Positions 42,783 to 51,967 of a DNA stretch of 64,000 nucleotides are shown here, one piece after another; position 1 is the first letter of the stretch, and each line of letters starts with the position of its first letter. The stretch is from Halobacillus andaensis (lineage in GTDB: Bacteria > Bacillota > Bacilli > Bacillales > Halobacillaceae). A program made the translations under genes and the position numbers. The DNA lies in NCBI RefSeq assembly GCF_014636475.1, contig NZ_BMEL01000002.1:248001-312000 (forward strand), read 5' to 3'. A model generated the notes under the pieces. It saw only the letters and a list, made by a program, of their open reading frames with translations, was not told where the DNA came from and made no database searches.

Positions 42783-44045
42783 GTGAACGAACTAAGTTAC
42801 TTGCTTATATTTGCAGTCATCGTTGTCGCTCTCGGACTTCGGGAAAGAATTACGCTGGATCGTAAATTAAAACAAATTCCTACTAGAGTTTTGATTAATG
42901 GGATACGTGGTAAATCTACCGTTACACGATTAGTCATGGGTATTTTAAAGGAAAATGGCGATAAAGTAATCGGGAAAACCACAGGGACGTCAGCCAGAAT
43001 GTTTTATTGGGATTCAGAAGAAGAGGAGCCGATCATTCGTGGTCTTCAGGGTCCTAATATTAGTGAGCAAAGAAAAATGGTACATAAAGTAACGGATCGA
43101 AAAGCTGAGGCATTTGTTAGTGAATGCATGGCTGTACACCCGGTATATCAAAAAATCTTTCAAGAGAGGCTTGTGAAATCCAACATTACGATTATCACGA
43201 ATGTAATGGAAGACCACCTTGACGTTATGGGACCTACACTTGACGATATCGCTCAGGCCTTTAGCTCCACCATTCCTCACAATGGATATTTAATTATACC
43301 TGAAACACCTTACCAGCGTTTCTTTGAAAAAGCTGCTTATAAGAGAAATTCGAAAGTGATCGTTGCCGATGAAAGTGCGATTGATGAAGAATATTTAAAA
43401 AAATTCCCATTTATGATTTTTCCACAAAACGCCGCATTGGCCTTAGCGGTGGCAGATATTCTGCAAATTGATCGAGAAGTAGCTCTCAAGGGGATGCTTA
43501 CAGCTCCAGTAGATCCCGGGGCTATGCGTGTGCATAAATTTGGAAATGTGAAAAGCCCTAAATACTTTTTTAATGGGTTTGCGGCGAATGATGTAACCTC
43601 AACATTAAATATTTGGGAGCGTATAAAAGAACAAGGTTATCCGACGGAAGATGTTACGGTTGTGATGAATTGCCGGCACGACCGTGTGGAACGCACCATC
43701 GAATTTGCTGAGAAGGTATTGCCTCATATGGATATCGACCGCCTTGTGATCATTGGGAAAGAAGCTCATCCTATTTTAACGGCTTATGATGAAGGTAAAA
43801 TTAGAACAAAGCATATTGTAAATTTGGAAAAACAGCCGATCGATAAAGCGATCGATTATGTCGTTGGTTTACCTAAGAATGCGCTGATCTATGGAGTTGG
43901 AAATATCCATGGCGGCGGTGAGGAATTTGCAGAAGCCATTGAAAAGAAAGAACATTCTCCAACACGATTACACGAGGAGCGTAAAGAGGAAGAGTCATCC
44001 TTTTCTGTTGACATACTAGAGAGAAAGTATCAGACGAACAAATAA
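42783..44045 (+). CDS. pgsB: Poly-gamma-glutamate synthase subunit PgsB/CapB
   Basis: 420 residues. One N-terminal membrane helix, P-loop GIRGKST (40-46), ITNVMEDHLDVMGPT and MNCRHDRVERTIE: the Mur-ligase-like amide ligase that activates and polymerises glutamate on the membrane. It is slightly longer than the 393-residue B. subtilis protein owing to a C-terminal charged tail. GTG start with AAAGGGGTGA. First gene of pgsB-pgsC-pgsA-ggt; the product would be released or capsular polyglutamate, an osmoprotective polymer. Confidence 0.95.
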   Translation: MNELSYLLIFAVIVVALGLRERITLDRKLKQIPTRVLINGIRGKSTVTRLVMGILKENGDKVIGKTTGTSARMFYWDSEEEEPIIRGLQGPNISEQRKMVHKVTDRKAEAFVSECMAVHPVYQKIFQERLVKSNITIITNVMEDHLDVMGPTLDDIAQAFSSTIPHNGYLIIPETPYQRFFEKAAYKRNSKVIVADESAIDEEYLKKFPFMIFPQNAALALAVADILQIDREVALKGMLTAPVDPGAMRVHKFGNVKSPKYFFNGFAANDVTSTLNIWERIKEQGYPTEDVTVVMNCRHDRVERTIEFAEKVLPHMDIDRLVIIGKEAHPILTAYDEGKIRTKHIVNLEKQPIDKAIDYVVGLPKNALIYGVGNIHGGGEEFAEAIEKKEHSPTRLHEERKEEESSFSVDILERKYQTNK

Positions 44046-44083
44046 TAGAGTAGTTTTGAGCTAAAAAAGGGGTTGGAGAATTA

Positions 44084-44533
44084 GTGTTTGGTACGGATTT
44101 ATATATAGCTATAGTTATAGGGGTTTTATTAAGTTTGCTTTATGCAGAAAAAACAGGCATTATGCCGGCGGGCCTTGTGGTTCCCGGCTACCTTGCTTTA
44201 ATTTTTGATCAAGTCATGTATGTGCTCGTCGTTGGATTAATCAGCTTGCTTACATACCTGTTAGTTACTCAAGTCCTTTCAAGGTTTACGGTACTGTACG
44301 GACGCAGAAAGTTTGCTGCTATGTTAACGGTCGGGGTCTTAATGAAAATGTCAATGGACTACTTGTATCCGCTCACTCCCTTTCCAGTGATGGAGCTTAG
44401 GGGTATTGGAGTTATTGTGCCCGGTTTAATTGCTAACTCGATTCAGAAGCAAGGAGTTATTCCTACATTTAGCTCCACCTTTGTAATTGCGTTTTTTACG
44501 TTTGTTTTTATTACCGTCTATCATTTGCTGTAG
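44084..44533 (+). CDS. pgsC: Poly-gamma-glutamate synthase subunit PgsC/CapC
   Basis: 149 residues, four to five membrane helices. AEKTGIMPAGLVVPGYLAL near the N-terminus and ELRGIGVIVPGLIANSIQKQG are conserved in CapC. It forms the synthase with PgsB. The start is GTG at 44084 after GGGGTTGGAGAATTA. 38 bases follow pgsB. Confidence 0.95.
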   Translation: MFGTDLYIAIVIGVLLSLLYAEKTGIMPAGLVVPGYLALIFDQVMYVLVVGLISLLTYLLVTQVLSRFTVLYGRRKFAAMLTVGVLMKMSMDYLYPLTPFPVMELRGIGVIVPGLIANSIQKQGVIPTFSSTFVIAFFTFVFITVYHLL

Positions 44534-44545
44534 GGGAGTTATTTT

Positions 44546-45802
44546 ATGAAAGAAACAAAGCTTAAATCATTTATGCAGGTTTGGGTTAAAAAGCACCGTG
44601 AGAAAGCAGTTTCTCATTCTATTATTCTAGCTTTACTTTTATCTATTCCTTTTTTTGCTCATAAAAAAATCGATGAGGTGCCCATACCTGAAAATACGAG
44701 GCCGGATGACGTGGAGTATCGGGTTTCCATGGTAGGGGATATGATGCTGGGGCGACATGTACAGGAAGCAGCACAAAGAGAAGGGGAACCCATTGATCGC
44801 GTATTTTCCTATGTAACTCCTTACTTTGAGCAATCTGATTATTCGACGGGAAACTTTGAGAACCCAGTCATCGATTCGAACAATCCGGAAGTCGAAAGCC
44901 AAATGGAGGATTATGAGTTACATAATAAGGATATCCACCTTTATGCGGAAGCGGGGGCAGAGGATGCTCTCATTAACGCTGGGTTCGACTCTGTAAACTT
45001 AGCCAATAATCATACGATGGATTATGGGGACCTGTCATTAACGGAAACCTTAAATCATATGAGGGACGCGGATATTGATTTGATCGGTATAGGTGATGTT
45101 CTTGACTCGGGAGAAGCTCAGATTGACACGGGCGATGAAGAGGAAGAGGTCATGGATGCTGGGTCCATCTCTTATTTTGATATTAATGAAAACTATTCGG
45201 CGGCCGTTTTAGGCTTCACCGATGTATTTGTACAAGGATATAGTGCAGGAGACTACGTTGGGGGAGTTTTAACGAACGATGGGCTTGACGTACTTCAACG
45301 TCGCATTAAAGAAGCGAAGGAACAGGCCGATGTGGTTATTGTTCATGCTCATTGGGGAGACGAGTATCAAGTCGGCTCCAACCAGGAGCAGGAGAATCTC
45401 GCGTGGTTACTTACAGATATTGGGGCTGATATTATTATTGGTCACCATTCTCACGTATTAGAGCCTGTGACGGTTGTAGAAACAAACAACAATACCTCCT
45501 TAGTGATGAACAGTTTAGGGAATTTTGTCTTTGATCAAGGGTGGTCTCGAACGAAAGAATCCACGCTGGCTCAGCTGGACTTTTTAGAAGATGGCTCAGC
45601 TGATTTGTCGTTTATCCCTATGCAAATTACAGATACGAAGCCTCGAGAAACAAAGGGGATCTTGAAGCCATACCGTGATTATAGAATTTTTCGCACGTTA
45701 AGAAAGGAATTAGATAAAGATTTATGGAGAGTTGAAGATAGCCGTCTTATTATTGATATGGAAAAAGCGGGCGTGCTGGATTACGGAGGGTCTGAGTCAT
45801 GA
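44546..45802 (+). CDS. pgsA: Poly-gamma-glutamate synthesis protein PgsA/CapA
   Basis: 418 residues. One N-terminal membrane anchor (about 25-38), then a calcineurin-like metallophosphoesterase-type domain outside the cell: MVGDMMLGRHVQ, NLANNHTMDYG, HAHWGDEYQ and IGHHSHVLEP. CapA members support polymer export and elongation. The name pgsA here is the polyglutamate gene, not phosphatidylglycerophosphate synthase. ATG 44546 with GGGGAGTTATTTT; the end overlaps the next gene by 4 bases. Confidence 0.94.
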   Translation: MKETKLKSFMQVWVKKHREKAVSHSIILALLLSIPFFAHKKIDEVPIPENTRPDDVEYRVSMVGDMMLGRHVQEAAQREGEPIDRVFSYVTPYFEQSDYSTGNFENPVIDSNNPEVESQMEDYELHNKDIHLYAEAGAEDALINAGFDSVNLANNHTMDYGDLSLTETLNHMRDADIDLIGIGDVLDSGEAQIDTGDEEEEVMDAGSISYFDINENYSAAVLGFTDVFVQGYSAGDYVGGVLTNDGLDVLQRRIKEAKEQADVVIVHAHWGDEYQVGSNQEQENLAWLLTDIGADIIIGHHSHVLEPVTVVETNNNTSLVMNSLGNFVFDQGWSRTKESTLAQLDFLEDGSADLSFIPMQITDTKPRETKGILKPYRDYRIFRTLRKELDKDLWRVEDSRLIIDMEKAGVLDYGGSES

Positions 45803-47631
45803 ATTATTTAAGGATCACCAATATCCTCGCTGTTATCGTATTTATAGGATTAGTCGGGTGGAATTACTACTTTGAAGATGAATTTGATGCTTTTCGAGAG
45901 CCTTATCGCGACGAAGAACCTTCAGAAACGGTTGAAATTAGTGCGGATGATGAAGAGTCTTTTGTATACGGCGTCAGTGCCCTTCACCCTTTAGCTGTAG
46001 AAGCAGGTATGGAAGTTCTCAATGAAGGTGGAAATGCCGCTGAAGCAGCTATAGCTGTATCCTTTACGTTAGGCGTAGTGGAGCCTTATGGATCTGGAGT
46101 AGGTGGCGGCGGTCAAATGGTCGTTCAAGAACCTGACCAAGAAGCAGTGACCTATGATTATAGAGAAGCTGCCCCTGAAAGCGGAGGATGGCCGGAAAGA
46201 GGTGTAGCTATCCCGGGGTTTGTAAAAGGGATGGAAGCCTTGTACGAAGATTACGGAGAAAACAAAGAGTGGGCAGACCTATTAGCTCGATCGATAGAAT
46301 ACGGAGAAGAAGGTTTTGAAGTCGGCCGAATCTTTAATGAACAAATTCAAAGTTCGAATCGCTACCTTCTTCTTCCTGAGGAAGAGCGAAATAATTATTA
46401 CCCAGATGGACAACCGATCGCAATGAATGAAAACCTTGTTCAAACAGATTTGGCTGAGACTTTAAAAGTTATTCGAGACAAGGGTGCTGATGGATTTTAC
46501 GAAGGTGAGTTGGGTCAACAGTTATCGGCAGAGCTCGAGATTCCGCAAGAGGATTTGGCCTCCTATGAAGTAGCGAGGAGAGAAGCAGCGGCAGGTACCT
46601 TTAAAGATCACACCGTCTATGCAGGATCCTCTCCGACCTCAGGCGTCATTGTCATTCAAGCCTTACAAATGATGGAAAGGTTAGAGGATAATTTTGATGA
46701 AGTGATTCGTGAAGAATTTGAAAATGAAAACGGAGAACTGCCAGAGTTCTTAGCCGATGGGCTGCCGGAGGACATGGAAGCGGTCATTAATGATGACGAG
46801 TGGCAAGCCTTGTATATTCATCTCGTTAATAAAATAACTGATCGAGTGTATAGTGAGAGAGTGAGCACATTGGGAGACCCTCAATTTGATGATATTGATC
46901 AAGAAGAGCTGACTTCTAAAGAATACACGGACAATCTATTTGACCAGGAATTCTCAGAAGAGGGAAGCGGACTTACCAGTTCATCCGAACTTTTTAACAG
47001 TCCTGGAGAGCTGAATGATTCAAGAAATACGACTCACTTTGTAGTAAGAGATAAAGATGGAATGATGGTCTCGACTACAAATTCTCTCGGTGAATTTTTT
47101 GGTTCTGGCCGCTACACAAATGGTTTCTTTTTAAACAATCAGCTTAATAACTTCAGTACAGTTGAAGGTGCTATTAACGAGTATGAACCTGGTAAACGAC
47201 CTCGTTCCTTTGTTTCCCCAATGATCTTTGCGGAGGATGGGGAGCCTGTTTTAGGCTTAGGTTCTCCCGGAGGTTCAAGGATTCCAGCGATGCTGATTCA
47301 AACGTTCTTACAATATGAATATGGAAGAGACGATAGTGGGGAGCCTTTGAACCTACAAGAAGCGATCATGAGGCCTCGTTTTTATACAGAGGATAATGTA
47401 GTGCATTTAGAAAGAATGGTGGAAGACACGGCATTAGATGCTTTACGCGGCGACATGAATTATTCTGTTATTACCCATGATTCTCCGTTGTATTATGGGG
47501 GCATACAAGGTTTAGGTATGCGTACAGATGAAGAAGTAGTAGAAATGTTTGGCGGTGGAGATTCACGCCGTCTCGGCACGTGGCAAATTGCTGACCAAGA
47601 AGGTCTCGTAGAAGATCAAACAGAAGATTAA
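45799..47631 (+). CDS. Membrane-anchored gamma-glutamyltransferase (CapD/PgsS-like)
   Basis: 610 residues. A single N-terminal membrane helix (about 8-24), then a GGT fold. The autoprocessing and nucleophilic threonine is expected at T411 in RNTTHFVVRDKDG; GSGVGGGGQMV and LGSPGGSRIP bind the substrate carboxylates. Coupled by ATGA overlap to pgsA. In B. anthracis CapD cleaves polyglutamate and attaches it to peptidoglycan; in other species such enzymes release it. Either is possible here. No small pgsE/capE gene follows; a terminator comes directly after. Confidence 0.92.
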   Translation: MNYLRITNILAVIVFIGLVGWNYYFEDEFDAFREPYRDEEPSETVEISADDEESFVYGVSALHPLAVEAGMEVLNEGGNAAEAAIAVSFTLGVVEPYGSGVGGGGQMVVQEPDQEAVTYDYREAAPESGGWPERGVAIPGFVKGMEALYEDYGENKEWADLLARSIEYGEEGFEVGRIFNEQIQSSNRYLLLPEEERNNYYPDGQPIAMNENLVQTDLAETLKVIRDKGADGFYEGELGQQLSAELEIPQEDLASYEVARREAAAGTFKDHTVYAGSSPTSGVIVIQALQMMERLEDNFDEVIREEFENENGELPEFLADGLPEDMEAVINDDEWQALYIHLVNKITDRVYSERVSTLGDPQFDDIDQEELTSKEYTDNLFDQEFSEEGSGLTSSSELFNSPGELNDSRNTTHFVVRDKDGMMVSTTNSLGEFFGSGRYTNGFFLNNQLNNFSTVEGAINEYEPGKRPRSFVSPMIFAEDGEPVLGLGSPGGSRIPAMLIQTFLQYEYGRDDSGEPLNLQEAIMRPRFYTEDNVVHLERMVEDTALDALRGDMNYSVITHDSPLYYGGIQGLGMRTDEEVVEMFGGGDSRRLGTWQIADQEGLVEDQTED

Positions 47632-47632
47632 T

Positions 47633-47662
47633 AAAAGCCCTGCTGATTCAGCAGGGCTTTTC
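47633..47662 (+). terminator. Terminator of the polyglutamate operon
   Basis: AAAAGCCCTGCTGAATCAGC-type stem: AGCCCTGCTGA pairs with TCAGCAGGGCT, with TTTT after it. The right half TCAGCAGGGC recurs at 48367-48376 beyond the repeat block, followed by ATTTTTTTT. Confidence 0.9.
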
Positions 47663-47960
47663 AGGCGGTTGAAAAAGCTTAGACGAGATGTAATAGGGTG
47701 CGCTCCTTCCATTTTGTCTGCAGAAAAGGAACAAGAAAAAGCGCCGCTTTCTGCAGGGCAAGACGGAAAGTCTCCTCAGTCTGCGACTTCGGGGGCCTCT
47801 CCTGTCTGCTCGTCCCGCAGGAGTCGTCACTTTTTCTGTTCCTTTGATCAAAATGGCTTTTGACACCTTCGCAGAATGAATGCCCTGCTGCATACGCTGT
47901 TTCCATAAGGGCGCAGTATGAGAAAATGTAGAGAAAACCAAGGTTTCTCTACAAGCTGAA
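47663..47960 (+). repeat. Repeat family E block
   Basis: Contains TCTGCAGAAAAGGAACAAG, CCTCTCCTGTCTGCTCGTCC, CGCAGGAGTCGTCACTTTT, and a terminal hairpin TGTAGAGAAAACC/GGTTTCTCTACA ending AAGCTGA. An inverted core copy lies at 11240-11330 and a degenerate one at 21555. Overlapping ORFs on both strands are not genes. Confidence 0.8.
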
Positions 47961-47999
47961 TTTTTTCTGATTTCTTTCATTTTATGGATTTACCCCATG

Positions 48000-48366
48000 A
48001 GAAAAGAGAAGGTTGAGCGTAGCTTTGCAGATTCAAAAGAACTGCATGGGCTGCGCTATTGTCGGTTGTGTGGAAAAGAGAAAGTGAAGGAATAGGCGCT
48101 GATGACGGATGACTGATAGAATATGGAAATGACTCTCCTCCATCTAGTAAGGGTGAGCTAGATGAAGGAGAGTCTTTTTCTGTCTTAAAGAAATTCCAAG
48201 GAGCGAGGTCCCTTCCACTCCTGCGGAAGAACGAGTGAGCCGAGATCGCCGAGCGTGGGTTTCGCGAGGAAGCTCGTGCGCTCGTCCGCGGAAAGGGAAG
48301 GGGCCTTCGCTCCTGGCGGCAAGAAAAAAAGCTTGCGGAAAAACAGGGGTTTCTCCACAAGCTGAA
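48000..48366 (+). repeat. Repeat family D, longest copy
   Basis: 48030-48110 matches 21640-21770; 48150-48363 is the standard D unit (GAGAGTCTTTTTCTGTC ... GGAGCGAGGTCCCTTCC ... GAAGGGGCCTTCGCTCCTGG ... CCACAAGCTGA). Confidence 0.85.
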
Positions 48367-48424
48367 TCAGCAGGGCATTTTTTTTAGATGAATGAAATAA
48401 AATTTCTATTTTTAAAACATAACA

Positions 48425-48453
48425 TTGACAAAATAATTCAAAAAGAATATGAT
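48425..48453 (+). promoter_or_regulatory. Sigma-A promoter of the murQ operon
   Basis: Consensus -35 TTGACA (48425-48430), 17-base spacer, -10 TATGAT (48448-48453). The leader to murQ is about 175 bases. Confidence 0.85.
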
Positions 48454-48494
48454 GAAGTCAATCATAAACTTGTCGCAATTTTAAAAAAACAAAA

Positions 48495-48508
48495 AGACAG
48501 CGCTTACA
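48495..48508 (+). promoter_or_regulatory. cre-like site in the murQ leader
   Basis: AGACAGCGCTTACA matches the cre TGAAAGCGCTTACA at 12 of 14 positions. About 40 bases inside the transcript, it would act as a CcpA roadblock. Confidence 0.6.
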
Positions 48509-48632
48509 TAATTTATTTTACATTCTCTTCTCTAATCCCGCCCTGCTTCAACTAGAAACCCACCAAGAAGTATCATTTTCTCCCTTTTTTCTAGGGTCAC
48601 AAGATCATATAGGTAAGGAGACGATCACATTC

Positions 48633-49544
48633 ATGGAGCTCTCAAGTTTAACCACTGAAAAACGAAATGAGAACAGCATGACCTTGGATCAAATGTCGAT
48701 CATGGAAGCATTACATACCATTAACAACGAAGACAAAAAAGTAGCAAAAGCTGTAGAATCTGTTCTTCCTAAAGTGAAGACTTCGATTGAAAAAATATAC
48801 GATTCTTTAGCCAAAGGCGGCAGGCTTTTTTACGTGGGTGCCGGCACAAGTGGTCGATTAGGTGTCGTAGATGCTTCTGAATGTCCGCCAACCTTTATGA
48901 CCTCTTCAGAAATGGTGCAAGCCATTATGGCGGGTGGAAACGGAGCGTTCTTTAATGCAGCGGAGGGATGCGAAGACGATGAAAGCCAAGGCGCTAAAGA
49001 CATTGAAGCTAAGCAGTTAACAGAAGATGACGTTGTATTAGGGATTACAGCCAGCGGTCGTACCCCTTACCCGATTGGAGCATTGAAATATGCCCGCAAG
49101 GTTGGCGCTTATACGGTCTCCCTTTCATGCAATGAGCGATCTGAAATCAGTCAACATGCTGACTGCGACATTGAGGTCGTTGTAGGACCGGAAGTTTTGA
49201 CAGGCTCGACTAGAATGAAAGCAGCGACAGCTCACAAAATGATCCTGAATATGATTAGTACCACAACCATGATTCAGCTAGGAAAAGTACACGAGAACTT
49301 AATGGTGGATGTACACGCCAGCAATTACAAACTAATGGAACGAGCTAAAAAGACAATTATGGAGATTACAAAAGTATCCTATGACGAAGCGGAAAGTGTC
49401 TTAAAAAAGACCAATCACGAAGTTAAGCCTGCAGTAGTCATGATAGAAACCGGTGCTGATTATCAACAATCCATAGAAGCGATTCATAGAAACAAAGGGT
49501 ATGTAAGGAAAGCCATATCTTATATTTTGAAGCAAAAGACGTAA
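48633..49544 (+). CDS. murQ: N-acetylmuramic acid 6-phosphate etherase
   Basis: 303 residues. SIS domain with GGRLFYVGAGTSGRLGVVDA, AECPPTF-type ASECPPTF, GITASGRTPYPIGAL and GSTRMKAATAHKMILNM, all diagnostic of MurQ. It cleaves the lactyl ether of MurNAc-6-P to GlcNAc-6-P and lactate during cell-wall recycling. The ATG at 48633 is preceded by AAGGAGACGATC. It heads an operon with a carbohydrate ABC importer, suggesting uptake of muropeptide-derived or related amino sugars. Confidence 0.95.
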   Translation: MELSSLTTEKRNENSMTLDQMSIMEALHTINNEDKKVAKAVESVLPKVKTSIEKIYDSLAKGGRLFYVGAGTSGRLGVVDASECPPTFMTSSEMVQAIMAGGNGAFFNAAEGCEDDESQGAKDIEAKQLTEDDVVLGITASGRTPYPIGALKYARKVGAYTVSLSCNERSEISQHADCDIEVVVGPEVLTGSTRMKAATAHKMILNMISTTTMIQLGKVHENLMVDVHASNYKLMERAKKTIMEITKVSYDEAESVLKKTNHEVKPAVVMIETGADYQQSIEAIHRNKGYVRKAISYILKQKT

Positions 49545-49621
49545 GTTTGGAAACAACATTATTAGTTTTTTGAACTATTAATGCGTTTCATATACTTAAC
49601 AAATTCAAAGGGGGAAGTAAT

Positions 49622-50965
49622 TTGAAGAAGCTATTAAAAGGTCCTGGTTCATTACTTTCGGTGGGTCTGCTCACACTTGCTTTAGCTGCAGGGTGTTCAT
49701 CTGACGACGATTCTGCGACAGATGAGGCTGGCGGTGAGAGCTCTGGTGATGGAGAAGTTTCAGGAGAGCTAGAACTTCAATACTTTGTTGGTGGATACGG
49801 GGATTCTTGGTGGAAAGAAGTCATTGCTGATTTTCAGGAAGAATATCCTGATGTCTCAGTTGTTGAACATGCAGGTCCAAACATAAACGATGAAATGAGA
49901 TCTCGTTGGGTGTCCGGCGATCCGCCTGATGTTGTTTACATTGATGGTGCGGGTTCAAGTGAAACTCAAATGGTAGAAGACGGGCAATTAATGAACTTAT
50001 CCGATTGGGTAGAGGACGTGGAAGTGGATGGCGATCCTCTTATGGATAGCTTCATTGTAGAGCCAGCTACTTATGATGGTGATATTTATTCCCTGCCTCT
50101 TGTTTTTGATACGTGGGGTACTTGGTATAACGAAGCGATGTTTGAAGATAAAGGTTATGAAGTTCCAGCTGATTTTGATGGCTTCATGGATACGATGGGT
50201 GAAATTCAAGAAGGTGAAGATATTGCTCCGTTCGTCACAACAGGGCAGCACCCATACTATTTCTTACGTGGAATGCTTTACCCGGCGTTTGGTGCTGCAG
50301 GCGGAGATGAGTTGCTAAATGATGTCATTACCGGGGCTGAAGGTGCTTGGACGAGCGAACCTGTAGTAGAAGTTATGGAAAAAGTACAGGAAATGCAGGA
50401 AGCCGGCTATATTGATGACGGTTTTGGCGCATTAAACCATACACAGTCTCAAATGGACTTTTTATTAGGGGATAATGCCTTTATTCCAGTTGGATTCTGG
50501 CTGCCTAATGAAATGGCTAACGATGTCCCAGAAGATTTTGACTTTGGATTTGTTCCATCTCCAATGCAGAATTCTGGAGAGCCATACTCTATTGTTCCTG
50601 ACTTGCGTCCGCTGGCTATTGCTGAAGAAGCGGAAAATCCTGAAGCTGCACAAGCATTCGTTGAGTTTGTATTCAAGAAAGAATATGCACGTTCTTTCTC
50701 TGAGCATACAGGAGCGATTATGAACCTAAACGGGGTAGACCTGGCTGAGAGTGAAGAAGTACCGGATTATTTAATCGAAGCGAATGAAATGATTAACGAT
50801 GAAGAGCAAGTACAAATTAACAACAAACCACACCCAATGAGTTCTGAATTGGAAGAACCTATTGGTAACTCACTTGTTTCGCTGATGCTTGGCAATATTA
50901 CAGCAGAAGAGTTCACGGAGGAAGCAGAGGAAGCTGCGGCCGAATATCGTGAGAGCAATGAATAG
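49622..50965 (+). CDS. Carbohydrate ABC transporter substrate-binding lipoprotein
   Basis: 447 residues. Lipobox LALAAGCSS lipidates C25; an Asp/Ser/Gly-rich linker follows, then a family 1 solute-binding fold (LELQYFVGGYGDSWWKEVI, WVSGDPPDVVYIDG, LPLVFDTWGTWYNEAMF). It belongs to the sugar/N-acetylglucosamine-type CUT1 group; ligand inferred from murQ upstream to be an amino sugar or muropeptide sugar. The start is TTG at 49622 behind GGGGGAAG. 77 bases follow murQ without a new promoter. Confidence 0.88.
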   Translation: MKKLLKGPGSLLSVGLLTLALAAGCSSDDDSATDEAGGESSGDGEVSGELELQYFVGGYGDSWWKEVIADFQEEYPDVSVVEHAGPNINDEMRSRWVSGDPPDVVYIDGAGSSETQMVEDGQLMNLSDWVEDVEVDGDPLMDSFIVEPATYDGDIYSLPLVFDTWGTWYNEAMFEDKGYEVPADFDGFMDTMGEIQEGEDIAPFVTTGQHPYYFLRGMLYPAFGAAGGDELLNDVITGAEGAWTSEPVVEVMEKVQEMQEAGYIDDGFGALNHTQSQMDFLLGDNAFIPVGFWLPNEMANDVPEDFDFGFVPSPMQNSGEPYSIVPDLRPLAIAEEAENPEAAQAFVEFVFKKEYARSFSEHTGAIMNLNGVDLAESEEVPDYLIEANEMINDEEQVQINNKPHPMSSELEEPIGNSLVSLMLGNITAEEFTEEAEEAAAEYRESNE

Positions 50966-50978
50966 ATGACATGCTGAC

Positions 50979-51018
50979 GGTATGGGGTATGAGGCTGTGA
51001 ATCCTTATATCCCATACC
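50979..51018 (+). other. Large intercistronic hairpin between binding protein and permeases
   Basis: GGTATGGGGTATGAGG (50979-50994) pairs with CCTTATATCCCATACC (51003-51018), 14 of 16 pairs, then TTATTTTCTT. It probably stabilises the upstream mRNA or partly terminates, giving excess binding protein over permease. Confidence 0.75.
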
Positions 51019-51046
51019 CTTATTTTCTTATAGAAAGAGTGATTGG

Positions 51047-51940
51047 GTGGTACAGTCTAAAAAGCAAAAATACACGTTTTTAGCGTTTTGTCTTGTTCCG
51101 ACTTTTATAATGTTTTCTATTTTCACCCTTTACCCGCTTTTTAGTGGATTATATTATTCGTTTTTTGAATGGTCAGGATCTTCTCAAGATAAAACATTTA
51201 TTGGTTTTGAAAATTACATAAAACTTTTTAATGACTCTATTATTCCTCGCACGATTTATCATGACTATTTTCTGGTAGGAACTAAAATAGTAGGAATAAT
51301 GGTGCTTGCCTTATTCTTTGCTGTTGCTCTTACTCAATTAAAAATTAAAGAGGCCCCTTTCTATCGCATCGTATTTTTCTTTCCTAATATTATGTCTGTC
51401 GTCGTAATTGGGATACTATGGTCATTTATTTATAACCCAAGTATGGGTTTGGTCAACTCCGGTTTAGAAGCGATTGGTCTGGAAAGCTGGACGAGAGCAT
51501 GGCTTGGTAATGAAGACTGGGCATTAGCGAGTCTCGTTTTACCATCTGTATGGGCAGGAATTGGTTTGTTTATGCTGATGCTCATGGGTGGGATTGCTAA
51601 CGTTTCGAAGAGCTATTATGAAGCAGCTGAAATTGATGGGGCTAATGAATGGCAGCAGTTTTGGAAAGTGACATTGCCTCTCGTTTGGCCGCAAATTAAG
51701 ATTTCAATCTTATACATTGTCATTACAACTTTAAACGGCTCGTTTATCATCGTACAAGTTATGACCGGCGGGGGACCTAATAACTCTACTCATGTTATGG
51801 GATCTTACCTATACCAACAAGCTTTCACACAGTATAACTTCGGATATGGGGCGACCATTGGTGTAATGATTCTTATCATATCTTTAATTACAGTCTTGAT
51901 TCTGCAATTCCTTATGCGTCGAGAGAGAGTAGAATATTAA
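51047..51940 (+). CDS. Sugar ABC transporter permease (MalF/UgpA type)
   Basis: 297 residues, six membrane helices. N-terminal FLAFCLVPTFIMFSIFTLYP and the EAA loop EAAEIDGANEWQQFWKVTLPL are typical of the first CUT1 permease. The start is GTG at 51047 with AAAGAGTGA. Partner of the permease at 51968 and the binding protein at 49622. Confidence 0.9.
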   Translation: MVQSKKQKYTFLAFCLVPTFIMFSIFTLYPLFSGLYYSFFEWSGSSQDKTFIGFENYIKLFNDSIIPRTIYHDYFLVGTKIVGIMVLALFFAVALTQLKIKEAPFYRIVFFFPNIMSVVVIGILWSFIYNPSMGLVNSGLEAIGLESWTRAWLGNEDWALASLVLPSVWAGIGLFMLMLMGGIANVSKSYYEAAEIDGANEWQQFWKVTLPLVWPQIKISILYIVITTLNGSFIIVQVMTGGGPNNSTHVMGSYLYQQAFTQYNFGYGATIGVMILIISLITVLILQFLMRRERVEY

Positions 51941-51967
51941 GTTGGATTCAACGAGGGGGTAAGAAAC

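Noticed and set aside
47648-48360. ORFs of 64-127 codons in the region after the polyglutamate operon
   Set aside because: All are inside repeat families D and E; Arg/Ser-rich translations arise from GC-rich hairpins.
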